Source: Planctomycetota bacterium
GTDB taxonomy: Bacteria > Planctomycetota > Phycisphaerae > Sedimentisphaerales > SM23-30
Length of the DNA stretch: 6,066 nucleotides
Assembly: GCA_029573975.1 (NCBI GenBank)
Contig: JAKQBU010000083.1
Span: 1-6,066 of the forward strand
Direction: 5' to 3'
The position numbers and the translations under genes were made by a program. Below are positions 4,560 through 6,066 of this stretch, piece after piece. Position 1 is the stretch's first letter. Each line of letters begins with the position of its first letter. Under the pieces are notes generated by a model, which worked only from the letters and a program-made list of their open reading frames with translations, searched no databases and was not told the DNA's origin.

Positions 4560-6066
4560 ATGAGAAAGTGTACAGTAATTTTATTGGTATGCCTGACGCT
4601 GCCGATGGCGGCCTCAGGCGGTGTGGGAGACAGTTGGGATTTCAATGGACAGATATCCTTTACCAGCGGTAATCCCAACGGTGCCTGGTCCTATGGTTAT
4701 ACGACCGACCCGGAAGTGGGCAGTATGGTATTACCTTATACCTTCGGTCTGTTTGCGAATGTTTATACCATGGGTGGTGATATCCAGAATAATACCTGGT
4801 ATGGCTTTAATGCTACCCTGATCCCTGTTCTTTTCCACAATTACAATGCTGATGTAGGTGCCATGGCCGGCTGCCAGGTAGGCAAGACTGCCATGCACCC
4901 GGGATACTTTTTGCCTGGTGGCGGCGGCGCTCCGGCGGGAAATTATGCCTGTGTAGCACGCTGGACAGCTCCGGCCAATGAACCGGCGGTAAAGATTCAG
5001 GGAGCCTTTTCTCCCGGTTTAACCGGTACCGTATCTGAGTTTATTGTTGTCAATGGTGGTCAAGCCGATGGATATGTGATCCTGGAGGTAGCTAATACCA
5101 ACAGTGCTCAACCTTTTGAAAAATACATCGCCGGTATCCAGGCGGGTGATACAATTGATTTTGTCCTAGGCCAGTACGATGCACTCGGTTCCGATACGAC
5201 GATGTTGAATGCCGTCATCACCAGTGTGGCGTCGGTTCCCCTTTCCTATTATAAGGCCCAGAATCCCAATCCTGCCGATGGAGCGGTGGAAGTGGCTCCG
5301 GAAGCCATCCTATCCTGGTTTGTAAACGATGGTTTGGCTAACCTAACCTATGATATTTATGTGCAGCCGGATCCGAATTTTGACCCGAATGCCAGTCCTA
5401 CTGAAACTGGTTTACCTGACGATAGCTATGATGTGGATCCGGATCTGATTATGAGCCGGACCTATAGCTGGCGGGTCGATGTAAACGGATATATACAGGA
5501 TCCAAATCTGCCCTATGATCCTGAGAATCCCTACGATTATCCCATCCATGTGACCGGAGATGTCTGGACGTTTACTACGATCGAGGCGCCCACTCTGGGG
5601 CCGGATGGAGAAGTGATCAGTGTGAACCTGCAAGCCTCAGGGGCAGCCGTAGGTACGAACATGGCCGGTGTAGTGCCGGTAGGGAATTGGAACGATTATA
5701 CCGGGATGACCGGTACAAAGCTCTTCCTGGATAACGATCTGGGTTTCTCAACCTATACCCGGTTCGCCTGCAGCGGCGGCGGGGCCGTAACGGCGGCGGC
5801 TGTGGCCACGGGCAATCCGGGGGATGATGCCCTGATTAGCGGACATATTTATGTGGCCGGTACTACGATGAGCGGCACCTTTACGGATATCCCGTTTGCC
5901 GCCTATGATGTGTATGTTTATTTCAACAGCGGCGCCGTGACCAATACCCAGACCTTCACCATTCGCGGTACGTCGAACACTTTGCTGGGTTATGATGAGA
6001 TGGGAACAGATACCGCTCTGGTGGAATCACAGAATGGCACGGTTAACGGCAATTATGTGGTATTTA
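4560..6066 (+). CDS. Large secreted multidomain beta-sandwich/FN3-like protein, C-terminus cut by window edge
   Basis: An exported protein open for 502 codons to the window edge; no enzyme motif is seen. The ATG has a good AAGGAG eight bases upstream. Residues 1-20 look like a signal peptide (MRKC, hydrophobic core, MAASG). Domain 1 (about 24-222) begins SWDF and NPNGAWSYG (38-46), then MHPG (112-115), VARWTAPA (132-139) and AGDTIDFVLG (195-204). It is the same fold as in the upstream gene, often seen in planctomycete and PEP-CTERM proteins. Domain 2 (about 230-340) is FN3-like: NPNPADGAVEVAPEAILSW (235-253), TYDIYV, TYSWRVD (301-307), GDVWTFTT (333-340). Domain 3 (about 352-502) is another beta-sandwich: ISVNLQASG, GVVPVGNWN (370-378), GDDALISGHIYV, YDVYVYF (449-455), NYVVF at the edge. 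Any sorting signal or dockerin lies outside the window. Likely roles are surface adhesion or glycan binding, by inference from domain style only. Confidence 0.87.
   Translation, partial: MRKCTVILLVCLTLPMAASGGVGDSWDFNGQISFTSGNPNGAWSYGYTTDPEVGSMVLPYTFGLFANVYTMGGDIQNNTWYGFNATLIPVLFHNYNADVGAMAGCQVGKTAMHPGYFLPGGGGAPAGNYACVARWTAPANEPAVKIQGAFSPGLTGTVSEFIVVNGGQADGYVILEVANTNSAQPFEKYIAGIQAGDTIDFVLGQYDALGSDTTMLNAVITSVASVPLSYYKAQNPNPADGAVEVAPEAILSWFVNDGLANLTYDIYVQPDPNFDPNASPTETGLPDDSYDVDPDLIMSRTYSWRVDVNGYIQDPNLPYDPENPYDYPIHVTGDVWTFTTIEAPTLGPDGEVISVNLQASGAAVGTNMAGVVPVGNWNDYTGMTGTKLFLDNDLGFSTYTRFACSGGGAVTAAAVATGNPGDDALISGHIYVAGTTMSGTFTDIPFAAYDVYVYFNSGAVTNTQTFTIRGTSNTLLGYDEMGTDTALVESQNGTVNGNYVVF

Overview
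The window most likely comes from a planctomycete of the Phycisphaerae type. The main evidence is the exported proteins on the right: a C-terminal single-loop dockerin-like module (GDLNRDCYVNLEDFALLSRDWLQ), a 'WDF...NPxGxW' beta-sandwich domain, and an 'NPxPADGAxxVxPxxxLSW...GDVWxFTT' FN3-like module. This is recognition of sequence style, not a database result. I see no rRNA, tRNA, CRISPR array, insertion sequence or phage gene.

Layout. Positions 1-901 (minus strand) hold the N-terminal 300 residues of a CstA-family carbon starvation transporter, cut by the window edge. A divergent control region (902-1058) has a good minus-strand -10 box, a small palindrome, and a hairpin plus an 18-codon upstream ORF that leads into the next gene. 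Positions 1059-2438 (plus) encode a 459-residue radical SAM protein with a B12-binding-like N-terminal region. An AT-rich gap (2439-2623) holds a probable terminator, a candidate promoter and repeated or palindromic AT-rich motifs. Positions 2624-3370 (plus) encode a GntR/FadR-type (FCD) regulator. A 279-bp gap (3371-3649) contains a perfect 11-bp inverted repeat. Positions 3650-4420 (plus) encode a small secreted protein with a dockerin-like tail. After 139 bp, 4560 to the right edge encodes a larger secreted multidomain protein, truncated by the window.

How it fits together. The left half looks like ordinary chromosomal genes: a nutrient transporter and an uncharacterised radical SAM enzyme. 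The right half looks like a regulator followed by two extracellular proteins that share the same N-terminal beta-sandwich domain. The FCD regulator may sense a small carboxylate or sugar acid and may control itself and perhaps the secreted genes. That link rests only on position and on AT-rich motifs. No clearly new biological system is visible. The best leads are the structured, uORF-bearing leader of the radical SAM gene, the tandem pair of related secreted proteins, and the unexplained hairpin downstream of the regulator.
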